This document shows positions 13,289 to 21,671 of a DNA stretch of 22,907 nucleotides, piece by piece. Source of the stretch: Syntrophorhabdus sp. PtaB.Bin184. GTDB lineage: Bacteria > Desulfobacterota > Syntrophorhabdia > Syntrophorhabdales > Syntrophorhabdaceae. The notes beneath the pieces were generated by a model. The model was given only the letters and a program-made list of their open reading frames with translations, was not told where the DNA came from and did not search any database. The stretch's first letter is position 1, and each line of letters starts with the position of its first letter. The stretch spans positions 1 to 22,907 of the forward strand of contig MVQQ01000210.1 in the NCBI GenBank assembly GCA_002067555.1. The letters run 5' to 3'. The position numbers and the translations under genes are program-made.

Positions 13289-14914
13289 ATGACATCAATG
13301 CGCGAACACAACGACGTGGACAGCAACGGGCCGGACCCTTTCACCATCGAAGTGAAAGAGGAAGAGGGTTGTGCCTTCGTGACCATTCACGATACGGCGG
13401 AATATCCTTCGCTGGAACAGATCCTAAACTGCCTCAGGGACCGCAACCTGCCCTACTGGATCGACGAAGGGACCATCGCGAAGGAACTCGCGAAGAAGAC
13501 CACAGGGCAGCCCTTTCGTGCGGCCTTTGCAAAGGACCCGAAATTCGAGATCAAGGTAGACACCGCACAGCGTTTCGCCACGCTGGTCCTGAAAGAAGGG
13601 TTCGACGGCAGGGAAACCACCATGGTGGACGTGCAGCTTAAGCTCAACGAAATGGGGATCGTCTCGGGGGTCGATCTCGACCGGGTGGTCCTTGCCCTCT
13701 CTGAAAAGACCTGTGACAAACCCGTCGTGATCGCCAGGGCCACGGAGCCCGTTCACGGGACGGACGCCGCCGTCGATTGCCTGTTCCCTCTGCAGTTGAC
13801 CATGCATCCCAAAGAACTGGAAAACAACAGGGTGGATTTCAGGGAGCTCAAGCTCATCTACGCCGCGGCCCAGGGCGACGTGCTGGCAAGAAAAATACCG
13901 GCCACTCGGGGCAAGCCGGGGATGACGGTCACGGGCAAGGAAATACCGGCGAAACCCGGCAGGGATATCGCCTTAACCGCCGGGAGAAACACCACCATTT
14001 CTCCCGACGGCATGGAGGTCACCGCCGCCATTGCCGGACAGCCCTTCCTGAAGGGAAGGTCCGTCTTTGTCGAGCCCGTCTACAGCATCAAGGGGGACAT
14101 CAACTACTCCGTCGGCAACGTCGACTTCAAGGGGAGTGTGAAGATAGACGGCAGCGTCGTATCCGGCTTCTCCATCAAGGCGACGGAAAGCATCGAGATA
14201 AACGGGGTCGTCGAGGACTGTTTTCTCGAGGCCGGTATGGACATCTCCATCAAGGGTGGAGTGCTGGGTGCTGACAAAGGCATTATAAAAGCAGGCAGGG
14301 ATTTCTCGGCGCTCTTCGTCGAGAACTGCCACGTGGAGGCGGGACGGAACATAGTCGTCGGCGACGCCCTTAACTCCGAGCTCTCCGCGGGCGATTCCAT
14401 CGATGTCGTTCTGGGCACGGGACGCGTCATCGGCAGCAAGCTTTCCGCGCAGAACCTCGCGGCCATAAATACTCTGGGATCCCCGATCGCGGGAAGGACA
14501 CAGGTAGCGGTGGGATTCGAGCCGAAAACGGTCGCTCTCCTCAAGGAGGTAAAAGAAAGTGCCCGGAAAACCGAATACACCTTGGAGGAAATCGGAAAGC
14601 ACATCTCCACCCTGGAAGAGCTAAGCCGCACCGGTTCCCTTACCGAGGAAAAGGAAAACCTCTACGGTCGGCTTCTTGCGACTGCGGACGAGCTCGACCA
14701 CCAATTGCAGGAGCACAGGGGCCGGATAGAGATGATCGAGTCGACGATGGCGAAGGCCGCTCAACCAACCGTCAAAGTGCGGGGCACCTGCTACCCCAAC
14801 GTCAGGATAAAGATAGGCACACTTATGTTCGATTGCACAACGGAATACCAGAGCGCCGTCTTCTACGAAGAGGACGGCAGGATCAAGGTGAACGTCTACG
14901 ACAACAAAACGTGA
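13289..14914 (+). CDS. FapA family (DUF342) polymerisation-type protein
   Basis: The 541-residue product belongs to the DUF342/FapA family (flagellar assembly protein A-like). In Vibrio, FapA affects polar flagellar function, but many non-flagellar homologues have no known role. Domain order: a variable N-terminus to about 170; LKLIYAAAQGDVLARKIPATRGKPGMTVTGKEIP-type entry motif (about 188-222, containing GxPGMTVTG); a right-handed beta-helix-like stretch of repeats at about 260-375 (FKGSVKIDGSVVSGFSIKA, INGVVEDCFLEAG, IKAGRDFSALFVENC); a coiled coil at about 412-485; and a short C-terminal strand region with CYPNVRIKIGTLMF. GGGGGAG lies nine bases before ATG. No flagellar genes are nearby, so the flagellar name should not be read as function. 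The gene is single; a repeat element begins two bases after its stop. Confidence 0.88.
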   Translation: MTSMREHNDVDSNGPDPFTIEVKEEEGCAFVTIHDTAEYPSLEQILNCLRDRNLPYWIDEGTIAKELAKKTTGQPFRAAFAKDPKFEIKVDTAQRFATLVLKEGFDGRETTMVDVQLKLNEMGIVSGVDLDRVVLALSEKTCDKPVVIARATEPVHGTDAAVDCLFPLQLTMHPKELENNRVDFRELKLIYAAAQGDVLARKIPATRGKPGMTVTGKEIPAKPGRDIALTAGRNTTISPDGMEVTAAIAGQPFLKGRSVFVEPVYSIKGDINYSVGNVDFKGSVKIDGSVVSGFSIKATESIEINGVVEDCFLEAGMDISIKGGVLGADKGIIKAGRDFSALFVENCHVEAGRNIVVGDALNSELSAGDSIDVVLGTGRVIGSKLSAQNLAAINTLGSPIAGRTQVAVGFEPKTVALLKEVKESARKTEYTLEEIGKHISTLEELSRTGSLTEEKENLYGRLLATADELDHQLQEHRGRIEMIESTMAKAAQPTVKVRGTCYPNVRIKIGTLMFDCTTEYQSAVFYEEDGRIKVNVYDNKT

Positions 14915-14916
14915 AA

Positions 14917-15073
14917 AGACGCCTACGAGTCGGCGCCTGGGCGCCTAACGGGCATACGGGCATACGGGGAAAAGATATCACCATCTCTCCTTATTCTTTA
15001 GTCTTTTACCCGTTCACTCGTTAGGCGCGTGAGCGCCGACCCGTTTGCGCGAAGCGCAGACCCGTGTGCGTCT
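14917..15073 (-). repeat. Intergenic palindromic element, copy A (157 bp)
   Basis: Element lying between the convergent fapA and MBL genes. Its ends are inverted (AGACG at 14917, CGTCT ending 15073). It contains hairpin module 1, GGCGC-loop-GCGCC, at 14932-14945 (loop CTGG) and 15024-15037 (loop GTGA), and hairpin module 2, TGCGC-GAA-GCGCA, at 15046-15058. Between the two module-1 hairpins is a conserved AT-richer core (about 14966-15008), here in reverse orientation to copies B and C. It begins two bases after the fapA stop codon. On the minus strand it has the same layout as copy C. Confidence 0.9.
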
Positions 15074-15075
15074 CC

Positions 15076-15123
15076 CCCGTTCACTCGTTAGGCGCGTGAG
15101 CGCCGACCCGTTTGCCCGTCCGC
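15076..15123 (+). repeat. Half copy (solo arm) of the palindromic element
   Basis: Directly after copy A, 48 bp match the reverse complement of the left arm of copy B (21670-21717) at 47 of 48 positions. It includes one module-1 hairpin at 15091-15104 (GGCGC-GTGA-GCGCC) but no core and no second arm. Its first 40 bases are also a perfect direct repeat of 15009-15048 within copy A. It ends two bases before the stop codon of the MBL gene (15126-15128). Confidence 0.9.
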
Positions 15124-15125
15124 TC

Positions 15126-15851
15126 TTAGACAAGATATGGTTCCCACATCTTTGTGGTCTTTCGTATGTAGTCGGCGGGGACGCCCTTCACGATCTGGTT
15201 GTGACCGGGCAGGAGGAGGTCGACATCGAGTTTTGACAATCTGTCCAGCGAATCCTTGAGCTGGGCCGGATTCGCGCCGAAAAGGTCGAAACGGCCGATG
15301 GCGTAGTCGGCATAGACCACGTCCCCGGGGATAAGGATCTTCGCGACGGGCTCGTAGAGGGCGATGCCTCCCATGGAATGGCCGGGTATGTGTATCACCT
15401 CCCATACCATGTTGCCTATCTCCAGCACCTCACCGCCTTCGAGCTTGCGGTCGACCTTGAACGTGAAGGCATCGGGCGCGAGGCCGAACTGCATCTGGCA
15501 CATCCCCTTGAACATGTCCATGCCGTATACGGCCCGGTCGTCCCCTTTTTCCAGGAGATCGGCCTCCAGTTCGTGAACCCACAGTTCGACGCCGGGAAAT
15601 ACCTTCTGAAGTTCCGCGAGGCAACCGATATGATCGAGATGCGTGTGGGTCATGATGACCCTTTTGACATCCTCGGGTCTGATCCCGAGCTTCGCGATGG
15701 AAGCCGCCTTGTAGCCTCCCTTTCCCGTCAGCCCCGCATCCACTATGGAGAGGTCGCCGGAGGCCGGATCCCCTATGACGTAGACGTGGGAATCGGGGAT
15801 AAACTCGTCCTGACCGGGAATGAACTGGACACCTTTGTAGACCTGGGACAT
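15126..15851 (-). CDS. Metallo-beta-lactamase fold hydrolase, glyoxalase II-like
   Basis: The 241-residue MBL-fold protein has the metal motif HTHLDH at 69-74, DAG at 38-40, a third-ligand region PGHSMGG (about 154-160), GDVVYADY and a final PGHN. Overall layout is that of the glyoxalase II/hydroxyacylglutathione hydrolase-like branch of the superfamily. The substrate is not predictable. The start has a clear AAGGAG site before ATG at 15851, only 11 bp after the RND permease stop, so it is probably the last gene of the efflux operon. An enzyme acting on the same toxic compound as the pump is a possible reading, but the link could be merely transcriptional. Its 3' end abuts the half copy of the repeat. 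Confidence 0.88.
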   Translation of the reverse strand: MSQVYKGVQFIPGQDEFIPDSHVYVIGDPASGDLSIVDAGLTGKGGYKAASIAKLGIRPEDVKRVIMTHTHLDHIGCLAELQKVFPGVELWVHELEADLLEKGDDRAVYGMDMFKGMCQMQFGLAPDAFTFKVDRKLEGGEVLEIGNMVWEVIHIPGHSMGGIALYEPVAKILIPGDVVYADYAIGRFDLFGANPAQLKDSLDRLSKLDVDLLLPGHNQIVKGVPADYIRKTTKMWEPYLV

Positions 15852-15862
15852 GAGAGACTCCT

Positions 15863-18800
15863 TTATACCGTTTTTTCTTTCCTGCCGGACCGCTTTCCGA
15901 GCCAGCGGTTGAGCTCGTCAAAATAAACATAGAAGACGGGCGTTATGTAGAGCGTCATGATCTGGGAGAGAAAGAGACCCCCCACCACGGCGACACCCAT
16001 GGGCTGGCGCGCATCGCCTCCCGCTCCGATCCCGAGCGCGATGGGCAGGGTGCCGAAAAGGGCCGCCATCGTCGTCATCATGATGGGGCGGAACCGTATG
16101 AGGCATGCCTGGTAGATCGATTCCTCGGAATTGAGTCCTTTGGTGCGCTCCTCCTCGAGGGCAAAGTCGACCATCATGATGCCATTCTTCTTTGCGATGC
16201 CGATGAGCATTACTATACCTACCATACCGTACATATCGAGTTCCATACCAAAAACCCACAGGGTCAGCAGGGCGCCGCATGCTGCGAGCGGCAGGGCCGT
16301 CAGGATGGTAACGGGATGGATGAAGCTTTCGTACAGTATGCCGAGGACCATGTAGATGACCAGCACCGTGACGAAAAGGAGGAAACCCATGCCCGAAAAG
16401 GACCTCTGGAATTCCTGCGCCGACCCCTGGAACCCGGTAACGATGGACTGCGGCAGATTCACATCCTTCGCCATCCTGTGCGTGGCATCCACCGCCTCGC
16501 CCACGGAGTGTCCCGGGATGAGATTGAAGGCGATGGTGGCCGAGTTGAGCTGGCCCGTATGATTGACGTTCACGGGACCCACCGTCTGCTCGATGGTCGA
16601 TATGGTGCCTATCGGCACGAGCTTGTTCGCCGTCGACTTGACATAGAGATAGGAAAGCGCGTCGGGATCCGATTTGAATTGCGGCTGGACCTCGAGGATG
16701 ACGGCATACTGGTTGAGCTTCCCGTAGATGGTTGACACCTTCCGGGACGCGTAGGCCGAGAAGAAGGCGTTCTGGATCTGGTCGAGACTGAGGCCCAGTG
16801 CCGATGCCTTGTCGCGGTCCACATTGATGAAGAGTTTCGGCATGTTCAACTTGACATCGGAGTTGACGTCCGCCAGGCCCGGGAGCTTGCCCATCTTCTC
16901 TTCGAATGTCCCTGCGTACTTGTAAAGCTCCGTCAGGTCCGAACCCTGGAGGGTGAATTGGTACTCGGCCAGGGCATTTCCCGCTCCTATCTGGATGGGA
17001 GGCGGGTTCTGGGGGAAGACGAGCAGACCCGGCACGCTGTTGAGCTTCGGCCTCAGGTCGGCCACTATCTGGTCAACGGAGCGCTTGCGGTCCTTCATGC
17101 TCTTCAACATCACGAACACAATACCGTTGTTGTAGGAATTCATGCTGGCAACGGAGATAAAATCCTTCACATCGGGTTCCGCCTTGACAAGCTCGTTGAG
17201 TTCGCTCTGGTGCCTTATCATGTCGTCATAGGATATCTTGTCGGCGGCCTGGACCCAGGCCATCATGAAGTTCTGGTCCTGGGTGGGGAGAAACCCCTTG
17301 GGGATCTTCATGAAGAGAAAACCTGAAAAGACGAGGACAAGGACAGTGACGGCGAGGGCGACCCTGCGGTGCGTGAGCACCCACCGGAGGGTGCGGCCGT
17401 AGAAACCTACCATCGTCTGAAACCCCTTCTCGGTTACGGCGTAGAACCTGCCCTCCTTCTTCTCGTGAAAACCCTTGAGAACACGGCTGCACATCATGGG
17501 TGTCAGGGTGACGGAGATAAAACCGGAGATCAGGATCGCCGCCGCGATACAGACCGCGAACTCGTGGAACAGCTTGCCGATGATGCCCGGCATGAAGAGG
17601 ATGGGGATGAAGACAACAACGAGAGAGAGGGTCATGGACATAATGGTAAACCCTATCTCCTGAGACCCCCTGAAGGATGCGTCCGTGGCGTTCTCCCCCA
17701 TCTCCATGCGGCGCACGATGTTCTCGAGGACGACTATGGCGTCGTCGACGACAAGTCCGACGCACAGAACGAGCGCCATCATGGAAAGGTTGTTGAGGCT
17801 GAAATTGAGAATGCTCATGACGGCGAAGGTGCCGATGATGGACAGCGGCACGGCCACGTTCGGTATGAGAGTCGACCTGAAGGACCGCAGGAAAACAAAG
17901 ACAACGAAAAGGACGATGATGATGGTCAGAATGAGGGTGAACTGCACGTCCTGGATAGATTCTTCGATATAATCGGAGGCGTCGTAGAGGAGGTGCCATT
18001 CCACCGATTCGGGCACCATTGACTTGAGGCGGGGGACAAGTTCCTTGACGCCCTCCGCGACAAGGACCGTGTTCGACCCCGGCTGCTTCTTGACGGCAAG
18101 GACGATGGCGCGCTGTGTCTTCTCACGCGTCGAGTACCAGGCGGCCATCTGCTTGTCCTTCTCAACGCCGCTTATCGCATCTCCAATGTCCTTCACACGA
18201 ACCGGCGTACCGTCTTTATAGGTTATGATGACATCCCTGTATGCCTCTCCGATCATCAGCTGTCCGTTGGAATCGATCGTGAAGGCCTGGAAACTCCCGT
18301 CGATGGTTCCACCCGGAAGGTTGACGTTTGCCGTCTTGACAGCCCGCTCCACGTCGTCGATGCCGATGCCCTGCTTCGCCAGGAGCTTGGGATTCACCTG
18401 GATGCGCGCCGCAAATTTCTGGCCATAGGTGATGACCTGGGAGACGCCGTTGACCATGCTGAAATTCTGGGCAAGGTAGTTTTCCGCGTAATCGTTGAGC
18501 TGGGTGAGAGGCATCGTCTCCGAAACAAGGGCGAAATAGAGGATGGGCTGGTCGGAGGGGTTGACCTTCTCGTACGTGGGGGGACTCGGCAGGTTGGTCG
18601 GAAGATCTCCCTGGGCGGCCGCTATCTTGGAGTTCACATCCTGGGCGCATGCGTCTATATTGCGGTCCAGTGTGAATTGAAGGATTATGCTCGTCGACCC
18701 CGTGTAGCTCTGGGAAGACATGGAAGACAGACCCTGTATGGTCGAGAACTGTTTCTCCAGCGGCTTTGCCACGTTCGAGGCCATGGTCTCGGGGCTTGCC

Positions 18801-18958
18801 CCGGGGAGACTTGCCGAAACCATTATTGTCGGGAAATCCACGGCCGGGAGATTATTGATGGGAAGATCCACGTAGCTGTTGATACCGAAAAAGAGAATGC
18901 CGAACATGACCAGTATGGTCATGATGGGCCGCTTGATCCATATGGCTGAGATGTTCAC
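15863..18958 (-). CDS. RND multidrug efflux permease, MdtB/MdtC-like
   Basis: The 1031-residue product is a full-length proton-driven RND (HAE1) transporter of the inner membrane. It starts MNISAIWIKRPIMTILVM. The two porter halves and 12 membrane segments follow the usual order. The proton-relay aspartates are Asp405-Asp406 in VGLVVDDAIVVLEN, and the partner lysine is in IAKKNGIMMVDFA near residue 945. The QGLSSMSSQSYTGSTSIILQ region and NIDACAQDVNSKI are typical of the MdtB/MdtC/MuxBC branch. Substrates of that branch include bile salts and novobiocin in Escherichia coli, but specificity here is unknown. It starts with GTG at 18958, overlapping the adaptor stop as GTGA. Only one permease gene is present, unlike mdtBC. 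Confidence 0.96.
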   Translation of the reverse strand: MNISAIWIKRPIMTILVMFGILFFGINSYVDLPINNLPAVDFPTIMVSASLPGASPETMASNVAKPLEKQFSTIQGLSSMSSQSYTGSTSIILQFTLDRNIDACAQDVNSKIAAAQGDLPTNLPSPPTYEKVNPSDQPILYFALVSETMPLTQLNDYAENYLAQNFSMVNGVSQVITYGQKFAARIQVNPKLLAKQGIGIDDVERAVKTANVNLPGGTIDGSFQAFTIDSNGQLMIGEAYRDVIITYKDGTPVRVKDIGDAISGVEKDKQMAAWYSTREKTQRAIVLAVKKQPGSNTVLVAEGVKELVPRLKSMVPESVEWHLLYDASDYIEESIQDVQFTLILTIIIVLFVVFVFLRSFRSTLIPNVAVPLSIIGTFAVMSILNFSLNNLSMMALVLCVGLVVDDAIVVLENIVRRMEMGENATDASFRGSQEIGFTIMSMTLSLVVVFIPILFMPGIIGKLFHEFAVCIAAAILISGFISVTLTPMMCSRVLKGFHEKKEGRFYAVTEKGFQTMVGFYGRTLRWVLTHRRVALAVTVLVLVFSGFLFMKIPKGFLPTQDQNFMMAWVQAADKISYDDMIRHQSELNELVKAEPDVKDFISVASMNSYNNGIVFVMLKSMKDRKRSVDQIVADLRPKLNSVPGLLVFPQNPPPIQIGAGNALAEYQFTLQGSDLTELYKYAGTFEEKMGKLPGLADVNSDVKLNMPKLFINVDRDKASALGLSLDQIQNAFFSAYASRKVSTIYGKLNQYAVILEVQPQFKSDPDALSYLYVKSTANKLVPIGTISTIEQTVGPVNVNHTGQLNSATIAFNLIPGHSVGEAVDATHRMAKDVNLPQSIVTGFQGSAQEFQRSFSGMGFLLFVTVLVIYMVLGILYESFIHPVTILTALPLAACGALLTLWVFGMELDMYGMVGIVMLIGIAKKNGIMMVDFALEEERTKGLNSEESIYQACLIRFRPIMMTTMAALFGTLPIALGIGAGGDARQPMGVAVVGGLFLSQIMTLYITPVFYVYFDELNRWLGKRSGRKEKTV

Positions 18959-20223
18959 TTTTTCGTTCCTGCGGAAGCTTCCGGCGGGAGTGCTCCGGTG
19001 CCTGTCTTCTGAGGCGCGGGTTTTGCCGGAGCGGCTTCCGGGCTTTTGCCGTTACCCCGTTGTCCCGATGCGAGTGAATCGCGCACAGAAACGGGGAAGC
19101 CGTTCCTCAGCTTGAAGTGACCATCGGTAACGACCGTCTCGCCGGCATTTATCCCCTTTCTCACCACCGTGAGACCCTGCACTGTCCTGTCGGTTGTGAC
19201 AACCCGGTATTCAACGGTATTGTCCGACTTGACGATGAAGGCGTACTTCCCTGCCTGGCTGAGCTGCACCGCCCTCTCGGGCACAACGACGACATCCTTT
19301 TCCACGGTCAAAGTGAGAACAACATTGACGAACTGTCCCGGCCAGAGGAACCTGTCGCAGTTCGGAAATGTCGCCTTGAGGAGTATCATCCCCGTCTGGG
19401 TGTTCACGGTGTTGTCCATGAAGGTGAGCTCGCCTTCCGGCGGCTCCCCCGCGTACCCGGCGGGAAGCGCCCTCGCCTTGAGCTTCTGAGCCGAGGAATA
19501 CTTCCTGACAGACGGGAGATCCTTCTCGGCTATGGAGAAGGAGGCGTAGACAGGAGCGATCTGGTTGATGGTCGCCAGTTGTGTGTCCACGTCCTTTATC
19601 ATTCTCCCCTCGAAGACGGCATAAGCGCCCATGCGCCCGTCGAAGGGAGCGGATATGAAACAGTGGGCCAGGTTGAGCCGGGCATCCTGCAAGGAGGCCC
19701 TGTCAGCGACGACGAGCGACTCCTGCGCGTCGGCGACGGACTGCTTGTTCTCGTAGTCGGAAAGGGCGACCGCGCCTTTTTCGTAAAGGTACTTATACCT
19801 CTTCGCCTCGTCCCGGGCGAATTTCATCTGCGCCTCGTCCCGCGCAAGCTGCGCCTCGGCCTGCCGCACCTTTGCCTGGTACTGGTTGGGATCGATCGTG
19901 AAAAGAGGCTGGCCCTTTTTGACGTCCTGCCCTTCTTTGAAATGGATCTTAACCAGCTGCCCCGTTATCTGCGCGTAGATGGGAACGCTGCGATAGCCTT
20001 CGATGGTCCCTATTTCCCTCAGCTCCACCGGCATGTCCTTCGCGACGGCCTTCACGGCTGTCACGGCAACCCGCTCCGGCGGCGGCGCCGGCTTCTTTCT
20101 CGTCGCGAAATGCACGACAACGACCACGCAAACGAGGACAACGCCCGCCACCATGAGCTTCTTCTTGCGGGACATCTCCCCGAGCCTGCCGATAATTGCC
20201 TTTCCCTTCCCTGCGTCCATCAT
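18955..20223 (-). CDS. RND efflux periplasmic adaptor (membrane fusion protein), MdtA-like
   Basis: The 422-residue adaptor links the RND pump to the TolC channel. An N-terminal membrane anchor lies at about 24-40 (LMVAGVVLVCVVVVVHF). It is followed by a lipoyl/barrel-sandwich half (AQITGQLVKIHFKEGQDVKKGQPL), an alpha-hairpin coiled coil at about 110-175 (QYQAKVRQAEAQLARDEAQM), the closing FISAPFDGRMG, then beta-barrel and membrane-proximal domains (PGQFVNVVLTL, VPERAVQLSQAGKYAF). The last 40 residues are a Pro/Ala/Gly/Lys-rich tail. Two ATG codons in tandem (20223 and 20220) could both serve as start; the first overlaps the tolC stop as ATGA. The absence of a lipobox with the anchor present suggests membrane-span rather than lipid anchoring. 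Confidence 0.95.
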   Translation of the reverse strand: MMDAGKGKAIIGRLGEMSRKKKLMVAGVVLVCVVVVVHFATRKKPAPPPERVAVTAVKAVAKDMPVELREIGTIEGYRSVPIYAQITGQLVKIHFKEGQDVKKGQPLFTIDPNQYQAKVRQAEAQLARDEAQMKFARDEAKRYKYLYEKGAVALSDYENKQSVADAQESLVVADRASLQDARLNLAHCFISAPFDGRMGAYAVFEGRMIKDVDTQLATINQIAPVYASFSIAEKDLPSVRKYSSAQKLKARALPAGYAGEPPEGELTFMDNTVNTQTGMILLKATFPNCDRFLWPGQFVNVVLTLTVEKDVVVVPERAVQLSQAGKYAFIVKSDNTVEYRVVTTDRTVQGLTVVRKGINAGETVVTDGHFKLRNGFPVSVRDSLASGQRGNGKSPEAAPAKPAPQKTGTGALPPEASAGTKK

Positions 20224-21518
20224 CTGCTCCCCATGGCCTTTTCCATGTTGGCCCTGGCAACCTTGTAATCGAAGAGGGCGTTTATGTTGGCCAGCCTGGC
20301 CTGGCTGTACGTCACCGTGGCGTCGGTGACCTCGAGAGGGGTCGCGAGTCCGGCGTCATAGCGCAGGTTCGCGATCTCCAGGTTCTCCGTGGCCTGCCGT
20401 ATCTGAACGTTCGTCGTCTCTATCGTCTGCCGTGCCTTGATGAGCGCCAGCCATGCCTGCTTCACATCGAGCATGATCTGGAGCTTCATGGAACTGATCT
20501 TCGCATCAATGGACTGCTTGTTCGCCTGCGCCTCGGCAACCTTGTTCGTCGTCGACAAACCGTCAAAAAGGTTTACCGACAGGGCGACCCCGGCATACCA
20601 GCCCTGTCCGAGAGGGTACTGACTGCCGGCAAAGTTGTACTGCGCGTTACCATTGATCTGCGGGTAGTATTCCTGCTTTGCCCGGGCCACGGCCTTTTCG
20701 GCAGACTCCCTCTGGGCCTCGAGCGACTTGAGGTCGGGCCGCATCTCATGGGCCGCCTTCAGGGCATCCTCCAGAGCGATCTCGTACCTGTCGAAGTCAA
20801 GGCTGTCGTGGATGGCATATTCCGCGTCGCCGTCTATGCCCATGGCGTTGTTCAGGTTCACCCAGGCAACCTTGAGATCGTTCTCGGCGCTGATGAGATT
20901 CAGTTTTGCGTTGGAAAGATCGAGTTCTGCCTTCGTGACATCGTACTTCGGTTTCTTGCCCGCGTCGAAAAAGACGACGGCTACCCGGTAATGCTTCGCG
21001 TACTGCTCGACGACCTCCAGGTTGACGTTCCTCGAACGTTTCGCCTTCAGGACCCCGTAGTAGGAGGACTTCACCGTGTTGGCAACTGTGTTCATGCTGT
21101 TGTCGATGTCGCGGCGGGACGATTCAACGTTGAGCCTGCCGATGTTCACGCCCGTCGGCGTTCTCCAGAAATCGAAGAGCATCTGCTTGAGGCTCACGTT
21201 GGCGACATTCTGGTTGTACTGGTCAAGAAGGGCGCTGTAATAAGGGTCCCGGGTGTTGTTCACCTCGAAGTTGCGCGTGAACCCCGCCGAGCCATCGACC
21301 TTCGGAAAATAGCCTGCCCGCGCCTGCCCGAGCTGGGCCTCGCGCGCCTTCATCGTATACTGGTAGCCCGCGATGGCAGGGTTCATCTTGAGGCCGATGT
21401 CTATCGCCTTCTCCAGGTTGAGGGGCTCACCCGGCCTGACGGGCGCCTCCTGGGCAGGAAGGCCGCTCCCGACCAATAATAGAGTTGCCGTCAGTACACA
21501 GAACACGTATCTTCTCAT
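20220..21518 (-). CDS. TolC-family outer-membrane efflux protein
   Basis: The 432-residue protein is a TolC/OEP-type channel subunit, normally a trimer spanning the outer membrane and periplasm. It has a signal peptide (VFCVLTATLLLVGSGLPAQ), then two structural repeats: LNLEKAIDIGLKMNPAIAGY with AQLGQARAGYFPKVDG, and EMRPDLKSLEAQRESAEKAV with AKQEYYPQINGNAQYNF. The second half closes with LRYDAGLATPLEVTDATVTY. It is the first gene of a tolC-adaptor-permease-MBL operon, each junction overlapping by 4 bp or separated by 11 bp. The ribosome site before ATG at 21518 is weak. Its promoter (21591-21619) is close to consensus and carries a palindrome over the start site, which suggests repression by an unlinked regulator. 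Confidence 0.95.
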   Translation of the reverse strand: MRRYVFCVLTATLLLVGSGLPAQEAPVRPGEPLNLEKAIDIGLKMNPAIAGYQYTMKAREAQLGQARAGYFPKVDGSAGFTRNFEVNNTRDPYYSALLDQYNQNVANVSLKQMLFDFWRTPTGVNIGRLNVESSRRDIDNSMNTVANTVKSSYYGVLKAKRSRNVNLEVVEQYAKHYRVAVVFFDAGKKPKYDVTKAELDLSNAKLNLISAENDLKVAWVNLNNAMGIDGDAEYAIHDSLDFDRYEIALEDALKAAHEMRPDLKSLEAQRESAEKAVARAKQEYYPQINGNAQYNFAGSQYPLGQGWYAGVALSVNLFDGLSTTNKVAEAQANKQSIDAKISSMKLQIMLDVKQAWLALIKARQTIETTNVQIRQATENLEIANLRYDAGLATPLEVTDATVTYSQARLANINALFDYKVARANMEKAMGSR

Positions 21519-21582
21519 TTGCAGTTTACTCTCGCCGCTGACCGGGTCTTTCTCGAGTGAAAAATTCTGCTTGATGAACAGG

Positions 21583-21593
21583 TATGTGACATA
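21583..21593. promoter_or_regulatory. Palindrome over the efflux-operon transcription start
   Basis: TATGTGACATA is a perfect 11-bp palindrome (5 bp each side of one base) that overlaps the -10 and the expected start of the tolC promoter. That is a typical position for a repressor operator. No regulator gene lies in the window, so the idea rests on symmetry and place only. Confidence 0.4.
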
Positions 21594-21619
21594 TTAGATA
21601 AGTGCGTCATCGTTGTCAA
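21591..21619 (-). promoter_or_regulatory. Near-consensus sigma70 promoter of the efflux operon
   Basis: On the minus strand a perfect TTGACA (21614-21619) is followed after 17 bases by TAATAT (21591-21596). The expected start near 21584 gives a leader of about 65 bases to the tolC ATG at 21518. Confidence 0.8.
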
Positions 21620-21626
21620 GAAGGAG

Positions 21627-21655
21627 TTTGGATGCCGGAAGAAACGTGGTAGAAT
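21627..21655 (+). promoter_or_regulatory. Possible promoter of the DUF169 gene
   Basis: TTTGGA (21627-21632), a 17-base spacer and TAGAAT (21650-21655) point rightwards, back to back with the tolC promoter. If used, the transcript would start near 21662 and carry the whole of palindromic copy B as its leader. Confidence 0.4.
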
Positions 21656-21671
21656 CAATTCGAAAACATGC

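Noticed and set aside
14917..15123. CRISPR array or insertion sequence between fapA and the MBL gene
   Set aside because: Repeats are few, palindromic and unevenly spaced without unique spacers, and there is no transposase frame.
20196..21479. A 427-codon frame antisense to tolC, and a similar one at 19117-20268 antisense to the adaptor
   Set aside because: Both mirror complete efflux genes with signal peptides and family motifs; the antisense products show none.
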